Below are positions 39,301 to 51,011 of a stretch of 64,000 nucleotides of DNA, piece after piece (the first letter of the stretch is position 1; every line of letters begins with the position of its first letter). Location of the stretch: the NCBI GenBank assembly GCA_963281155.1, contig CAUJLY010000003.1:4774001-4838000 (forward strand), given 5' to 3'. The translations under genes were made by a program, and so were the position numbers. Below the pieces are notes generated by a model. It had not been told where the DNA came from, did not search any database, and saw only the letters and a list, made by a program, of their open reading frames with translations. Source of the DNA: Rhabditophanes sp. KR3021 (Eukaryota > Nematoda > Chromadorea > Rhabditida > Alloionematidae).

Positions 39301-40739
39301 CAAATAGTCCACCACCTGTATTTGTTGAGGGAGTACCGAATAATGATCCACCAGTAGCTGCTGGAGCTGAGAATAGGGAAGGCTTAGCAGGAGCGGTTGA
39401 GCCGAATAATCCAGTGGCAGGAGCAGCAGTTCCAAAAGCATTCGTAGGGGCTGCGCCAAATCCACTGAAAGGAGCTGCAGCCGCTGCAGGTTTAGCTCCA
39501 AATAATGAGGAGCCACTAGTATTAGCAGCAGCTGTGTTTCCAAATCCAAAGCCACCCGTGGCCGCAGGTTGAGCTGGGGCTGTATTTGTAGATCCAAATC
39601 CAAATGCATTATTAGCAGCTCCAAAGGTATTGCTTGCAGCAGGAGCAGCACTTCCAAATAATGATGATCCAGTTGTTGCGCCAAAAGCCGGCTTGTTTCC
39701 AAATAAACTGGCTGAAGCAGATGTACTAGCACCTGCTCCGAAAGCTGTAGTCGGAGCTTGAGTAGATCCAAAGGCTCCTGTTTGAGTAGATCCGAATGCT
39801 GATGGTGCTGCTTGTGTTGCTCCAAACAGAGAAGTTCCAGCAGGTTTAGCTCCAAATAGGGAACTGCCAGAGCTGGTTCCGGCTGTATTACTGCCAAACA
39901 TTCCACCCGTGGCTCCTGTGTTCGCGTTACTCCCGAATAAAGTTCCAGAACTAGCTTGACTTGACCCAAACAAGCTGGTAGGTTTCTGTTGAGCGGCTGG
40001 ACTTCCAAATAACCCTGAACCAGAACTAGCGTTAGTCGACCCAAAAAGACCTCCTGTAGATGGTGCCGCTTGTACTCCGAAGCCGCTGGTTGTAGAAGTG
40101 CCCGTTTTTCGGTTTGCTTTGTAATCTTCGACTCTAATCTCCTCAACACATTTAGTTTCATATTCCTTCATTGCAGTTAAACACATGATCTTTGTCTTGA
40201 TCGACTCAGTTTTACCATTCCTAATCATTGAATCATCCTCGATTTTAGGTTCAAATTTGACCGTGGACCCCACAACAGGTGTAGTGGTGCCAAATCCGGA
40301 GCTACCGAACATGCCACCCCCAGTATTCTGAGTATTTGTGGAAGATCCAAATATTGACGTCCCAGTTCCTCCGAAACCACTCATTCCGCCACCACCTAAT
40401 GTTCCTTGAGTGTTGGTTGATCCGAAGATTGATCCGGTATTGGTTTGAGTATTAGATCCAAACATGCCGCCGCTGCTTTGAGGTGCGGCACTTCCAAACA
40501 TGCCACCTCCAGTGGCAGGGGCTTGGGCATTTGATCCAAAAACACTAGTTGGTCTGCTGGCAGATCCGAAAAAACCACCAGCTGCTGGAGCTGCATTTTG
40601 AGTTCCAAACCCTGTACCTTGTTGACTTCCAAAAGCACCTAAAATGAGATTATGATGAAATAAACAGCTAGTCTTTACCTGAACTTCCAAAGGCATTGGG
40701 TGTAGTGTTAGTATTTGAAAAAGTGTTCCTCCCAAACAT
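36334..40739 (-). CDS. NUP98: Nucleoporin NUP98-NUP96 precursor
   Basis: Component of the nuclear pore; self-cleaves into the FG-repeat NUP98 and the scaffold NUP96. Exons in transcript order 40739-40679, 40638-36573, 36523-36334 give about 1438 residues. The N-terminal 510 residues are packed with FG, GLFG and SLFG repeats, interrupted at about 150-215 by a GLEBS-like segment ([20 protein letters not shown]) that binds RAE1. The autoproteolytic domain runs from [20 protein letters not shown] to [10 protein letters not shown]; cleavage is expected between Phe and Ser of HFS at about residue 900. NUP96 follows with its helical repeats. A last 44-nt intron (gtttca...attttag, from about 36360) may give an alternative C-terminus; I kept the reading to TAA at 36334-36336. 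It is head to head with mitofilin over 462 bp. Confidence 0.95.
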
Positions 40740-41201
40740 AATACTTCTATAATTTTAAATATTTAAATATTTAAGTTAACGATGAGCCTAAATAAAATCG
40801 AAATGTAAACGATTTAAGGATGAAATGAAATGCGATGCGCGTTTTAAACTACGATTGAAATTTTCTTTTTAAGACCGAAATTGGTACAGAATCTACTTAG
40901 ATAAATATTGTTGAATGCCTTCATCGTGCAATTTCGTAATGAAGGAGGTACTACTCCAAAAATCAAACAAAAATATCATACCACGAATGAGTACATTCAA
41001 AAATGAAACACCTCAGAACATAATCTCTTTTAAACATTAAAATTTGAGCGTACAATAGTTGTCATTAAACTGTTTTAGTAAAAACATCAAAATGGTACTA
41101 ATTAAGCGAATACAAATTAGTTAGAATATTTATTTGTCGTTTTGAACGTTCCTTAAAATTGCTTTAAAAATTATCTCACATATGGCTAAATTATCTTAAA
41201 T
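40740..41201. promoter_or_regulatory. Bidirectional spacer between NUP98 and mitofilin
   Basis: The 462 bp separate two head-to-head start codons. A short upstream ATG frame (ATGGCTAAATTATCTTAA at about 41182-41199) directly precedes the mitofilin ATG and repeats the ATGGCTAA context, so it could act as an upstream ORF. No other element is clear. Confidence 0.4.
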
Positions 41202-43190
41202 ATGGCTAATTTAGGTACAATGAAGAAGCTTTTTATCGCTGCTGGTGTTGCGGGTTCTGCCGTTGGCGGAACTGTAGTTGCAGGAACTCAAGACAAAGCT
41301 TTCCGTCAAAAAGTCGAATGCACTATCCCTCAATCTAAGTTACTTTTTAATGCTCTCGCTGGAGATTCCAAGTAGGTGGTTTCTACAGAACGTAATTTTA
41401 CTTATTTTAATTTATTTAGGAGTATTGTTGAGAACAAACCAACTCTTCCACACCCACCTCTTATTCAGGCAAAGAAAGTTTCAAAGGAAATTGTCCCACA
41501 ACCGAAACAAGCAGTTCTTCAAGATGAGGATGTGGTGGTCCAAAAAGCTGTTGAAGTTACTCCAATTGAGGTGAATCCTGTTAAAACGGTCTCAAAAGTG
41601 GATGCTGGAGAGTTGTATGAACTGGAGAATTGTAAATTGCAAAAGAAACTCATTGATGCCTTGGATAATGCTCAACAGAAAGTCCAACAAGCTACTAGCT
41701 CGACTTTCTTCACTATTCAAAAAATGAAAAATCACACCAATGCATTAAAAGCAGCTATCGACAATGGAGTCAATGCAGACTGGGATACCGTTACATTTGC
41801 AATGAAGGAAGTCAAAGATCATCAAAAATTGGACAAAAGTTATGAAAGCGATGCTCTCAATTGCATTGCTTCACTTGAACAAATAATTGACCAAGGAAAA
41901 GCAAATCCCGAAACTGCGTCTAATCCACTGATCTTGAATTGCTTAGAAACCGTCAACAAAATGAAATCCGAAATGAACAGAGCTAAGATCCTCGTCAACA
42001 CCGAGAAAAATGAAATTTACGTTTTAGATAATTACAAAAATCTCATTGAAAAGAGCAGGCAAGCTTTCTGGGACGAAGTTCATGCTGTGGCTCCTAGTGC
42101 TGATCTTTCAGCCAGTGGAAATACATTGACCGAAAAGGAATTGAATAGCTTGCTTGTTCATGCTCATTTGAAGAATGAAACTCTTAGAAACAGATTGATT
42201 GAGCAACAACTTCGTGAACAAAAAAATGTTGTCGCTGCTTTGGAAGAGCAAAAGATAGCTGATAGGGTGATGCTGAAAAAAGAACTTGATATGAAAATTG
42301 CTGAAATTGAAAGATCCAACTCACTTGGTCAACAAGCTCAGATTGCCAAGTTAAGGTCTGATTTTGAAAAGGGACTTGCAACAAGACTAGAAAGGGAAAA
42401 ATTAGTTCATTCTGATCATTTGGAAAAGGTCATTCGTACGCAAAAGCAAATCTACGACATCGAGCACTCTGAAAAGGTTTATGAAGCCATAATGGCGGAA
42501 AGATCAAAACATGGAGAGGAGTTTGAGCTCGCCATTTCTCAACTAGAAGGAATTGAACACGCCTTGGACAAAAGAGCTGTTTTGGATATTCAAAATAGAA
42601 AAGCGAAACAATCTTGGATTTCGTGCCAAAATCTATTGGAGTCAATTCAATTCGGAATCAAGTCTGGAGAGTCTCTTGACGCTAGAAGAAAGCCACTTCA
42701 AAAGGAAATAGATGTTATCAAGAATTCCGGGAAAGGAGATATTTTTATGGAAACTGTTTTGAAAACCTTTACTCAAGAAGCCTTGGAAAAGGGTGTCTAC
42801 ACTTCCCAAGATTTGAAGAATAGATTCAACCAAATTTATGATGTCTCCAGAAAAGTTGCCAAGATTGATGAAAATGGCGGTTCGATCTTCAAATATCTCT
42901 CCTCCTATGTCCAATCATTCTTCATGTTTGATTTAGGTAGAGAATATTCCAGTAAAGAGAAAATCGACCTAAACAATCCCAACACTTTCGACATTTTGGA
43001 AAGAGCCAGATATTTTGTCAATAAGGGAGATTTCGAGACTGCTATCAAGATTACTCAACTATTGTCTGGAGAACCTCGCGCTATCGCTAGTTCCTGGATC
43101 AAGGATACTCAAACATTTTTGGAAACACATTTGCTTGCTCAATTACTTGCTGCTAGAAGTGTTGTTATTAGTGCATGCTCAGTCTATTAA
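41202..43190 (+). CDS. IMMT: Mitofilin / MIC60 (IMMT), MICOS subunit
   Basis: Inner mitochondrial membrane protein that shapes cristae junctions. Two exons, 41202-41371 and 41420-43190, give 646 residues. The N-terminus (MANLGTMKKLFIAAGVAGSA ... GGTVVAGTQDKAF) holds a presequence-like stretch and a Gly/Ala membrane segment; a start at Met7 (41220) is also possible. A long central coiled coil rich in Glu/Lys/Gln lies at about residues 260-410. The conserved C-terminal mitofilin domain is recognisable: DILERARYFVNKGDFETAIK and LARALSGEPR-type block LLSGEPRAIASSWI, ending in the helix LAQLLAARSVVI. The length is typical of invertebrate MIC60. Confidence 0.93.
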
Positions 43191-43463
43191 ATTATAAATC
43201 TATTGAATTAATTATATTAGATACATTTTGGGTATTAAATTAATTATTATTGTATTAGTATAAAATATCAATTAGAACATCTTTTAAGCTTAAAAACAAA
43301 GAATAAAATTATGTTAACTGTGTTAAATTAATGCTGTTTATTGTTGAAATATAAAAATGAAAATAATACAAAATATATATCTGCATTGCTAATAGATCAT
43401 TAAAGATAAACATTTTTTATATTATGAAAAATTGTTTATTTGTTTCATAATTGTACGTACAAG

Positions 43464-44997
43464 TTAAAATGATGCTGTCTTACTCTTGTCTTTGAACTCC
43501 CAGATGTTCTTCTTGCGACCTTCTTCAATGTGGTCAATGAGTTTCAATCTACGTTGTTCAACATAAGCCTTCTTGTCTTGAATTTTAATCTTGAATGATT
43601 CCGCATTAAGACTTTCTTCGCTGCTATCCATATTCTCCAGCAAAGACCCTAAATTTTCTACGGCACTTTCCAAGTCAGCTTGGTTATCTTCAAAGATTAA
43701 AGCTTCATTGTTTTTTTCCAAGTAAAAGGCAAATGCATATGAATACATCAATGTTTTGCGACATCTGTACAAGGCCAAGAGTGCTTGATTTAAGAACTGA
43801 ACTTCGATGTAAGACATCCCATTGGTTTGCATGCCGGCAGAAGCCTGAGCAACAGTACTCTTCAACTTATCTTGGAGGCGAATTGACTGCTGGTGATTAG
43901 CATAACGTGAATAGTAGTGCAAATATCGCTTCAATTGTTCTCTAGACGTTGATCCCGCGTTTTCATCTTCAACATACTTATTACATTTATAGTAAGAATT
44001 GCCATGTGGTTGCCAGGCTCCAAGGCAAATCCAGCAAAATTCGTGTCTACATCTTGAGCAAGTCATATGGTAACAACCTCCATCCTTGTTGACTGAAACC
44101 TTGCATGAAGGGCAAATTTTTGTATTTACAGAAAGCCAGTTAGCTGTTTCAGAGTCGTCACTGCATTTTTTGGCCCAAGCCTTTAGCATAGTACAATCAA
44201 TTGGTTCGTGCCATTCTTGCAAACAAAGAAAACAAAAATCATTGTTACATCTGCATTCTATTTTGGTGGGTGAAGGATAATCGATCTTTGCAATATATGT
44301 ACAATCTGTAAATGGGCAGTTTCTGAGATTAGTACTAGATTCAACAAATGACCTAGCTCTATTAAGGTTAAAGCGATCTAACAAATTCGTATCGTTTTTA
44401 ATGACATCGTTGATAAGCCCATCATCAATAGAAATATTGCATTTGTAGGCTTGGCAAGTAACTGAGTGTTCATTGCTTTCCACGATCTAAAAAATAGACA
44501 AATTAAGGTAATAAATCAGAGCAATAAGTCTTTTTACTTGCCTTCACTTTTAAATACATTTTCCAACAATTGAGGCAGTATTTATGTCCGCATGTATTGG
44601 TATACATCTTTCCCTCGTTAAAACAGATATCACAATAACAACTTTCGGTAGATTGTCTAGGAATACAAGCTTTAGCGGGATCACACAGATTATACTTCTC
44701 AAAGAACTCTCCGTGTTTGCCTTCTGAGTCATAGTAAGCTTGGATAAGGTTGTCCTCGTTCCATTTGAAATTGTGCATCAGAATTCTAGCCTCAGTCACC
44801 GAGACACGAATGATCTCCATGACATTTATTAATTTCTCCTTCATCAATGGGCTGATCTTTTCACTTGAAAGGACTTGGTAAGAAGATGACAAGCCATCGT
44901 CGTGTTTGTGATCATCTTCATAATCACCATTATCTTCTTCGTCCTCCGAAATTTCCATTTCAGAGCCACAGCTATAATCTTCCTCGCAATCACTCAT
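43464..44997 (-). CDS. ARIH1: Ariadne-1-type RBR E3 ubiquitin ligase
   Basis: Transfers ubiquitin through a catalytic Cys in RING2. Two exons, 44997-44542 and 44486-43464, give 492 residues. Order: acidic N-terminus (residues 1-30), UBA-like domain (about 45-105), RING1 CDICFNEGKMYTNTCGHKYC (about 120-140), IBR CRCNNDFCFLCLQEWH, RING2 CPSCKVSVNKDGGCYHMTCS ... CWICLGAW with the catalytic Cys in GGCYHM, and the Ariadne C-terminal helical domain with the family Tyr/Arg-rich block. The exon junction fits best with a GC donor (AAG|GCAAGT, 44541-44536), giving YLKVKIVESNEHS, which has the family length; an upstream GT (AAA|GTGAAG) also keeps frame but drops two residues. Head to head with GPN2. Confidence 0.94.
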
Positions 44998-45321
44998 TAT
45001 AATCTAGAAAAAAGTTAAACAAATTAACGATGTAGTCGAAAATAAGGCTAGTGCAAATTGGATAACAATGTACTTAATTAGCGTAACAAGATTGTGTCAC
45101 ATGATAATTAAAACTTTATTTTGCCCATTTTAAAAGTAACATATCCTAGACCAATGAATGATTGTTACATTAAAAATACGTATCACCATAACCCAAATAA
45201 TATCGAGTTGCTTACTTAAATTGCGAAAGGGCCAACATGAAGTCTTGCGCAGAATTATGGTACTGGTATAACGTTCGCTTGCCAACGCAAACCTAGATTT
45301 TGTATCAAAAAGAAAAAGAAA
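44998..45321. promoter_or_regulatory. Bidirectional spacer between ARI1 and GPN2
   Basis: The 324 bp separate two head-to-head start codons and must contain both promoters. It is less A+T-rich near 45220-45295 than the surrounding spacer. No specific motif can be supported. Confidence 0.4.
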
Positions 45322-47171
45322 ATGGTTCTATATGGACAATTAGTTATAGGTGCACCAGGAGCTGGAAAAACTACCTATTGTCATGGTTTAATAGAAATAT
45401 TTAAAGCCTTAGACAGGCCTTATAAGATTATTAATCTAGACCCAGCTAATGAAAATGTACCCTTTGATTGCGACATAGATATCAATCAACTAGTTACAAG
45501 TGAATCTGTAATGAAGCAAAAAAACCTCGGCCCAAATGGTGCATTGATGTATTGTATCAAGTACCTCCGTGCTAATATGGATTGGTTGAAAGACAAATGC
45601 AAATCTCTAGACCACTATCTAATCTTCGATATGCCAGGTATTGTTTAAACAGCATTAATTGATGCACAAAATGAAAATTTTATTTAATACTTTAGAACAT
45701 ATTTAATAGAGGACATAGTCAGTAAATCATTCATATAATTCGGTCACTTTTAGGATCCATCTTCCTCACAAATGATAGAGGTGGTTTTCCGGAGTCGGGA
45801 TTAGTGATATGACCACAGTAAGCGTCGATCAAGATGGCTTCCACATGCTCAGCTATATTTTTTGAAGGATAAGTCTTCATAATGATGTGTAACTTTTGTC
45901 CTGCATTCGCCGACTGATGGAAAAATCTTTCTTTCTTGCTAAAAACATAGTCCCATTTGTCAATTGTGGCCATATCTACGTTTACTCATTCTGTTATTAA
46001 AGCTGATGGTTTCGCCAATGTAAGCTTTATCATCCCCTTTATTTGCAGCGTTCCCTTCAACAATTAATGGTCTAAGGATTAAATACACGACACATTATTT
46101 TTCTTTCCCAACCTTTGATTTTACATGTGCATTAAGACTATCAATAGTCTCGGATAATTTTCACACCCTAGACTTTCCAATTTAGGGTTAATCCCTTATT
46201 CATAGATTTGCCAAAGCCAGGTTCATTTTTGACATAAAATGATCAGCAACTTCCTTAGCACTGAAATTAATCAAAAATTAATTACGTTAAATTAGGTCTT
46301 AAATATAGCACACAGATAGCTAAGATTCAAATTTGTAAATGTACAAAGTCGTAAAAACTGTTGCTACGTAGTCTCTTTAAATTTGATTTCAAGTGCATTA
46401 TATAAATTTCTTGCAACCTGTCCGCGAGCTAGAACGGCATCCCGAGGAACCATAGATCGAAGAATCCAATAAATTAACATGAGCAATAGGCGTTTGTTGT
46501 ATCAAATGTAATTTGAATAATGAATATGGTAAAGACTGCCACTTCAAACGACCAACAATAAAATTTAAAAAAATACAAAGTTTTAAAGTATTGTATGCAA
46601 AATTCATTTATTAATATTATTTTTAATAGGCCAGTTAGAACTTTATGCAACACATGATGATGTAAGACATATAGTAAAAGAGATGGAAAGCTGGGGAATA
46701 CGTTTATGCGCGGTCCACCTTAGTGATAGCTTATACGCAACGGATCCAAGCAAATTTGTCGCTGTGCTATGTTCAGCCTTATCTATCATGATTAATTTGG
46801 AGATGCCTCAAGTTAATGTCCTTTCAAAGGTTGATTTAATTACGGAGGAATTACCTTATGCGTGGGACTTCTTTGAAAGACTTCCTGATCTCAATTATCT
46901 AGCAGACTTGTTAGACGTATGCTTAATATTTCTAATTTTAAATTGCTAATTAAAATTTCCTATTTAGGACATTGGACCATTAAAAAAGTATGGGGATATG
47001 AATAAAAAACTTTGCAGTATTATCCAAGATTATGACTTAGTTTGTTTCCAGTCTCTCGATGTTAATTCTCGTGAAAAGATGCTCAAGTTAATTAAACATG
47101 CAGATAAAGCAAATGGCTTTGCTCTTCTCGATGTGGATGATATTAGAAATATAACTATGGACGATGATTAA
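45322..47171 (+). CDS. GPN2: GPN-loop GTPase 2
   Basis: GPN GTPases help assemble and import RNA polymerase II. Exons 45322-45637, 46630-46916 and 46968-47171 give 268 residues. Motifs: P-loop GAPGAGKTT (about 10-18), NLDPANE (Walker B-like region), the Gly-Pro-Asn loop LGPNGAL (about 73-79), the G3 DMPGQ split by intron 1, and the base-recognition motif SKVDL (about 167). NEGLPYE-type and HLSDSLYATDPSKF match the GPN2 branch rather than GPN1 or GPN3. It is about 40 residues shorter than human GPN2 at the C-terminus. Intron 1 is 992 nt and carries an antisense GIY-YIG pseudogene. Confidence 0.92.
45731..46600 (-). pseudogene. GIY-YIG-like ORF nested antisense in GPN2 intron 1 (copy d)
   Basis: The clearest part is 46100-45731. 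VVYLILRPLIVEG (about 46093-46055) is the GIY strand. KAYIGETISFNNRMSKRR (about 46028-45975) is the YIG strand with the conserved Glu-Thr and Arg. After a one-base shift near 45970 a frame of 80 residues follows: KWDYVFSKKERFFHQSANAG, then AEHVEAILIDAYCGHITNPD (catalytic Glu region, about 45865-45800), SGKPPLSFVRKMDP, and a stop at 45731. The same HVEAILIDA...ITN...SGK pattern occurs in copy c. Upstream (46100-46600) coding-like fragments such as RSMVPRDAVLARGQVARNLY appear in mixed frames with stops, so the 5' boundary is uncertain. The GIY-YIG core residues are all kept, which makes this copy valuable for defining the family. Confidence 0.68.
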
Positions 47172-47973
47172 TCATCTATTTATGTCTAAAATTACTATTT
47201 AAATCTTTTTTAATAAACACTTTTTCGTGTAATTAGAACCTTTCTTTTATTAAATACACACAATTGGTCTGAGTAAAGCTATTATCCTACATGAAATATG
47301 AAACATTCTTTTGCACACATAAAAAGTTACTCATATTTAGTGGTGATTTATTTGTAAAAGTGGCATAATTAATACTTTTAAACTTGGTGTGACACTTCTT
47401 CAAAAGTTTAATAATTAGGTAGAAAGGATATTACGTGAAAGACAAACTTTTGGTCGATTGCATAACACGCGTGTATTGTTGAGTAGCGTGAGAGAGAAAA
47501 GTTTAAGCATACACAATTAATAGAATAAAATAATTTAAAATATGCATATTCATAATCTTTGGGGAATAACAAACACAAGTGTGTGGGATCGAGTATATGT
47601 TTTAGGTCTAATGTACTATGCTTACATTTATCAGTAACATCCCTTAATTGATACAAATAAAAGAGTAAAAAGCCTATCAACGACATAAATAGTAGGTACT
47701 TAATGCAGATTGGAAAGTAATTTTATTTGGTTTAAAATAATCTCAAAAAAGAGAAATAAAGCTTGATGAAGGTAACCATTACACAAATTAACTGTAAAAT
47801 ACTTTAAAATGAAAAATAGGTGCACTGGAAATAGAAAACTGTTGAATATTGTAAAAAATTATATATAAAAGTTGTTGAAAATGAATAAATATTTCAATTG
47901 GAAAGTTCGAATTGTTTATTGCATTGAAACATTGTATTGTACCACCACAGTACTTCAAGTTGTGTTTTTTAAT
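47172..47973. other. Intergenic between convergent GPN2 and the bZIP gene
   Basis: About 800 bp of A+T-rich sequence. The 92-codon frame at 47408-47686 (minus) lacks any recognisable domain and looks fortuitous. No repeat or RNA gene is seen. Confidence 0.45.
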
Positions 47974-49668
47974 TTACTTTTCGCTTTCTAAGTTTTTCAT
48001 GGCATTTGTAGCATTTTGAGAAAAGATCATCATTTGGTGACGAGTGAGGTCTGCCTTTAGAAGTGAAACTTCAGATCTAAGTCTAATGTTTTCTTCTTCT
48101 AGTTCTTGGTTTCTACTGGCTACTCCTTCTTCCTTGCGTCTTCTTTGATCACGAGATTTTTTAGCGGCGGCATTGTTTTTACGGCGGCGTTCAAAGTATG
48201 AATCATCCTAAAATTCACAGTTTAATAATTGCAATTAGGAAGTGCTTTTTAGTTTGCTTAATTCATTTATATTGGACATGTGTTTCTATCTAGTCTTGCC
48301 CCTACCTTTTGGTCTACCTAACTATAGGGCTTCATTTTATTAATGACGTTTTTAATTTAAAATGAAGCCCATGTACCTTAAACAGCTTCCTTCCTTTATA
48401 TATATTTAATTTATGAGGTTCGTAAAACCTTATTTAATGTCAAACCTATCCTACCATATTATAATGATTATAATGACAAGAGTTGGCATGATTTATCAAG
48501 GAAATGGGTATTTGGCAATTATTGTAAAAGAAAGTTGTTGCATCTGTCTATTGTAGTGTCTTTGTCGCCTCCAATTGTCACTTACTTTAATCATGGTGGT
48601 TTTATTTTTTAATCTACGCATCAACGGCTTTAAGCCGTCGTTCAAACAAAAAACGAATGTTACTTTATGGTGGTGGCCTTTTTGGTTGTTAAGAATCACT
48701 GATGTGAGAGTAAGTTATAGTATTTTGATGCATTTCATAATTAATGGTCTTTGTTTTGTTGTCATATACAATAAAAGACAAATCATAATGAAATCATGCA
48801 AATCACCACCAAGACACAATTATGACGAGCCATAACAAATATGACAGGTCAGGATGTAAAATGAACGACACTGTAACAGGTCTAATTATTTTGGGATTAG
48901 GAGATGCAGAATAAATAATAATCATTTGATTGATATCGCGCAACAGTGTGCTTAAGTTACATTTAAAAGATGCCGCACGGCTAATCTGTAGGAAGAGAGA
49001 GTCTTCAAGAATGTCCCGACAACAGATGATAGTAATTTTTCCTAATAACCTACCTTTTTTTCTGCAGGAATCGGGGCAGGAGGCTTGCGCAAAGAGGAAC
49101 TTCTATTTAATGAGGAACATTGGGAATTTGGAGTTTGAGGGTCTGGGGAGGAAGATGCTGTAATAGTTTGAATAAAATCTGGAGACAAGGAGTCAGATTT
49201 TGTGGTTGAACCTGATGTTGCGGAATGAGTTGAATGTGGTGAGCATGGACCAGGAGATGAAATTTCGAGAGACCTTTTTTTAGCTGGGGGTCCATTGTTG
49301 AAATCTTGCATTAATTGTTGCAGGTTTAATGGTTTTCCTGTATTTCCCAACAAAAATTGGGCTGCTGGGCTTTGGATAGACTGCAATATATTTTGAGAAT
49401 ATTGGTTAACCATGGGATACTTCTAAAAGAAATTAAATGTTACTGAATAATGCAATTTGCTAATTACCACACTATTAGTTAATGCCAACAATGCATTAAC
49501 ATCATTTATTCCAAAAGCTTGTAATGGATTAGGATTCAAAAGGGAAGCTAATGTATTAATGTCGAATTGGCCAAGATTTGTATTTTTTATTTGGCTTAAA
49601 TTATTTTCAGTCGTTTCTTCAGACAACACTTCGCGCTTAACACATCCAAAATCCTTGCTAGTATCCAT
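47974..49668 (-). CDS. PAR/CES-2/HLF-type bZIP transcription factor
   Basis: Three exons in transcript order: 49668-49468, 49422-49054, 48207-47974; 267 residues. The last exon is a complete bZIP: basic region ERRRKNNAAAKKSRDQRRRK, then heptad leucines in LEEENIRLRSEVSLLKADL. The motif IPAEKKDDSYFERRRKNN is the extended basic region typical of PAR/CES-2 proteins (K-D-x-x-Y-x-x-R-R-x-K-N-N). Exons 1 and 2 are Asn/Leu-rich and Ser/Pro/Thr-rich, probably activation or regulatory regions. Members of this group control apoptosis, circadian and detoxification genes. The 846-nt intron before the bZIP exon holds no GIY-YIG remnant that I can see. Upstream DNA contains nuclear-receptor-type sites (49942-50083). 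Confidence 0.88.
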
Positions 49669-49941
49669 TTTTAGATGGTCAAATATTACTGTAATGAACA
49701 AAATTATGACATAACCAAAATAAATGTAACGATCAAGATACATGTAATAAAGAATGATATCAAAAATATGAATAATATAAGGAAAGATAATTGTCGTAAA
49801 TGGTTCGAAGAAAGACATTAGCAATCATTTGGTGGCTAAAAAACGTATATTAGTGTTGATATAAGAATAGCTAGGGTCCCATAACATTAACATTATTTGG
49901 ACCCATCACGGCAACAATCTGTTGAACGGCCATTATAAAAG

Positions 49942-49958
49942 TGACCTCGTACTGACCT
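49942..49958 (-). promoter_or_regulatory. DR5-type nuclear-receptor site (AGGTCA-N5-AGGTCA)
   Basis: The plus strand reads TGACCTCGTACTGACCT, that is, two perfect AGGTCA half-sites on the minus strand spaced by five bases. It lies about 275 bp upstream of the bZIP start codon. DR5 is the spacing known for retinoic-acid-type receptor heterodimers; function here is inferred only from the sequence. Confidence 0.5.
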
Positions 49959-50071
49959 TTGAGTCCCCATTTAAACTAGAAAAGTAGAGACGTTTTTGTG
50001 GTTCTGTTTTAAGCCCACCCCAGTTCTTTTTGTACCCCTACTATCAGTTTGGGGGTGGACGCTCCCCTTCG

Positions 50072-50083
50072 TTGACCGGTCAA
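50072..50083. promoter_or_regulatory. 12-bp perfect palindrome TTGACCGGTCAA
   Basis: A perfect 12-bp palindrome within the same G+C-richer block upstream of the bZIP gene. Its core ACCGGT resembles Grainyhead-type sites, and TTGACC is also a nuclear-receptor half-site variant. No further support. Confidence 0.4.
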
Positions 50084-50838
50084 AAAGTTTACCCTTTGAT
50101 AAAGCGCTTCTTCACTGCAAACACAAAAAGGAATTTGGGACTCATATAAAATACCGCAATGATTACATTAGCTAAATAGGACTTCTTCAAAAAATAAAGT
50201 GACATGTAAGCGAAGGAGAGACACATAGTTAAGGTATGTTAGTTGATTATACTCACAAGGAGTATGGCATAGACAATAATGAAATGTGTAGCGAAATGCA
50301 CACTTCACTTTCTATTTAAAGGTAAAATGAGGTTATGTTTGATTAGGATGAGTCGGTCATCTTAAGTTATCAAATAGATTGCATAACTCTATAAAAAACA
50401 ACAAAAGTTCACTATGAATAAGTTTAAGATAAATTAATGTCTATTTCACTTTCCTTACACATTATTCACATCATTATAGTGATATCTACACAATTCGCAT
50501 TATGGTATATTATTTGGGAGGTACGTACACAATTTCAATTATAGTGATGGCAATTGTGTAATGGAGATTTTAAATTTGTCTTAGTCCTAAATATAAAACT
50601 TTTTGTATAAAGTGAAATCATTAAATCTAAGATTAGCTAAAGGAAAGTCGGAATAAAGGTGTATGTCAACATTTTCATAAATTCTACTGTATTTGATTAA
50701 TCATACTAATTTATATTGGAGCATTCCTTTTTCAATTTAGACCAATTAAATTTGTGAAAGCTAGTTGTTTTTGTTGATTTTCAAAAAAGACGTTCTTGTT
50801 AAAAAGGATGTAATTATTAAAAGAGCAAGTAAGCTTAA

Positions 50839-51011
50839 TTAAATGCGAGTGTCGAATGCCGTCTGTTGCATTACTGTTCTTTTATTTTCGGCATCTTCCG
50901 ACCAAGTCTTTTTGATACTTGTTACAGTTGCAAGATCTTCATCCAGATGGTTTAACCAATATCTTGAATGACTTAAACGTCTTATCAATGGTGCTTTATA
51001 CGCAAGGGTAG
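50839..51011 (-). CDS. Orphan coding-like terminal exon, gene unknown
   Basis: An open frame of about 57 codons on the minus strand ends in TAA at 50841-50839 and reads with strong protein-like composition: YKAPLIRRLSHSRYWLNHLD, then EDLATVTSIKKTWSEDAENK and TVMQQTAFDTRI. It is preceded by a possible acceptor (aataaaaag) at 51012. No upstream exon could be found with confidence. It may be the last exon of a gene with long introns in the 51-54.8 kb region, or a remnant. I do not recognise the family. Confidence 0.35.

Larger units (their letters stand above)
49669..50838. other. Upstream region of the bZIP gene
   Basis: Noncoding sequence with a G+C-richer block at about 49900-50110, unusual for this window. 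The block holds a DR5 site, a 12-bp palindrome, and an imperfect inverted repeat (CCCACCCCA near 50013 and TGGGGGTGG near 50050). It probably contains the bZIP promoter. Confidence 0.45.

Noticed and set aside
39187..40161. 324-codon minus-strand frame overlapping NUP98
   Set aside because: It is a shifted reading of the FG-repeat region; low-complexity repeats keep several frames open.
44536..44545. GT donor (AAA|GTGAAG) for the ARI1 intron
   Set aside because: It keeps the frame but drops two residues relative to the family; the overlapping AAG|GCAAGT is a consensus GC donor. Kept only as an alternative.
48208..49053. Large bZIP intron as a sixth GIY-YIG host
   Set aside because: It has the right size but I could not find the VYxxxD, YxGET or VExxLIDA blocks on either strand.
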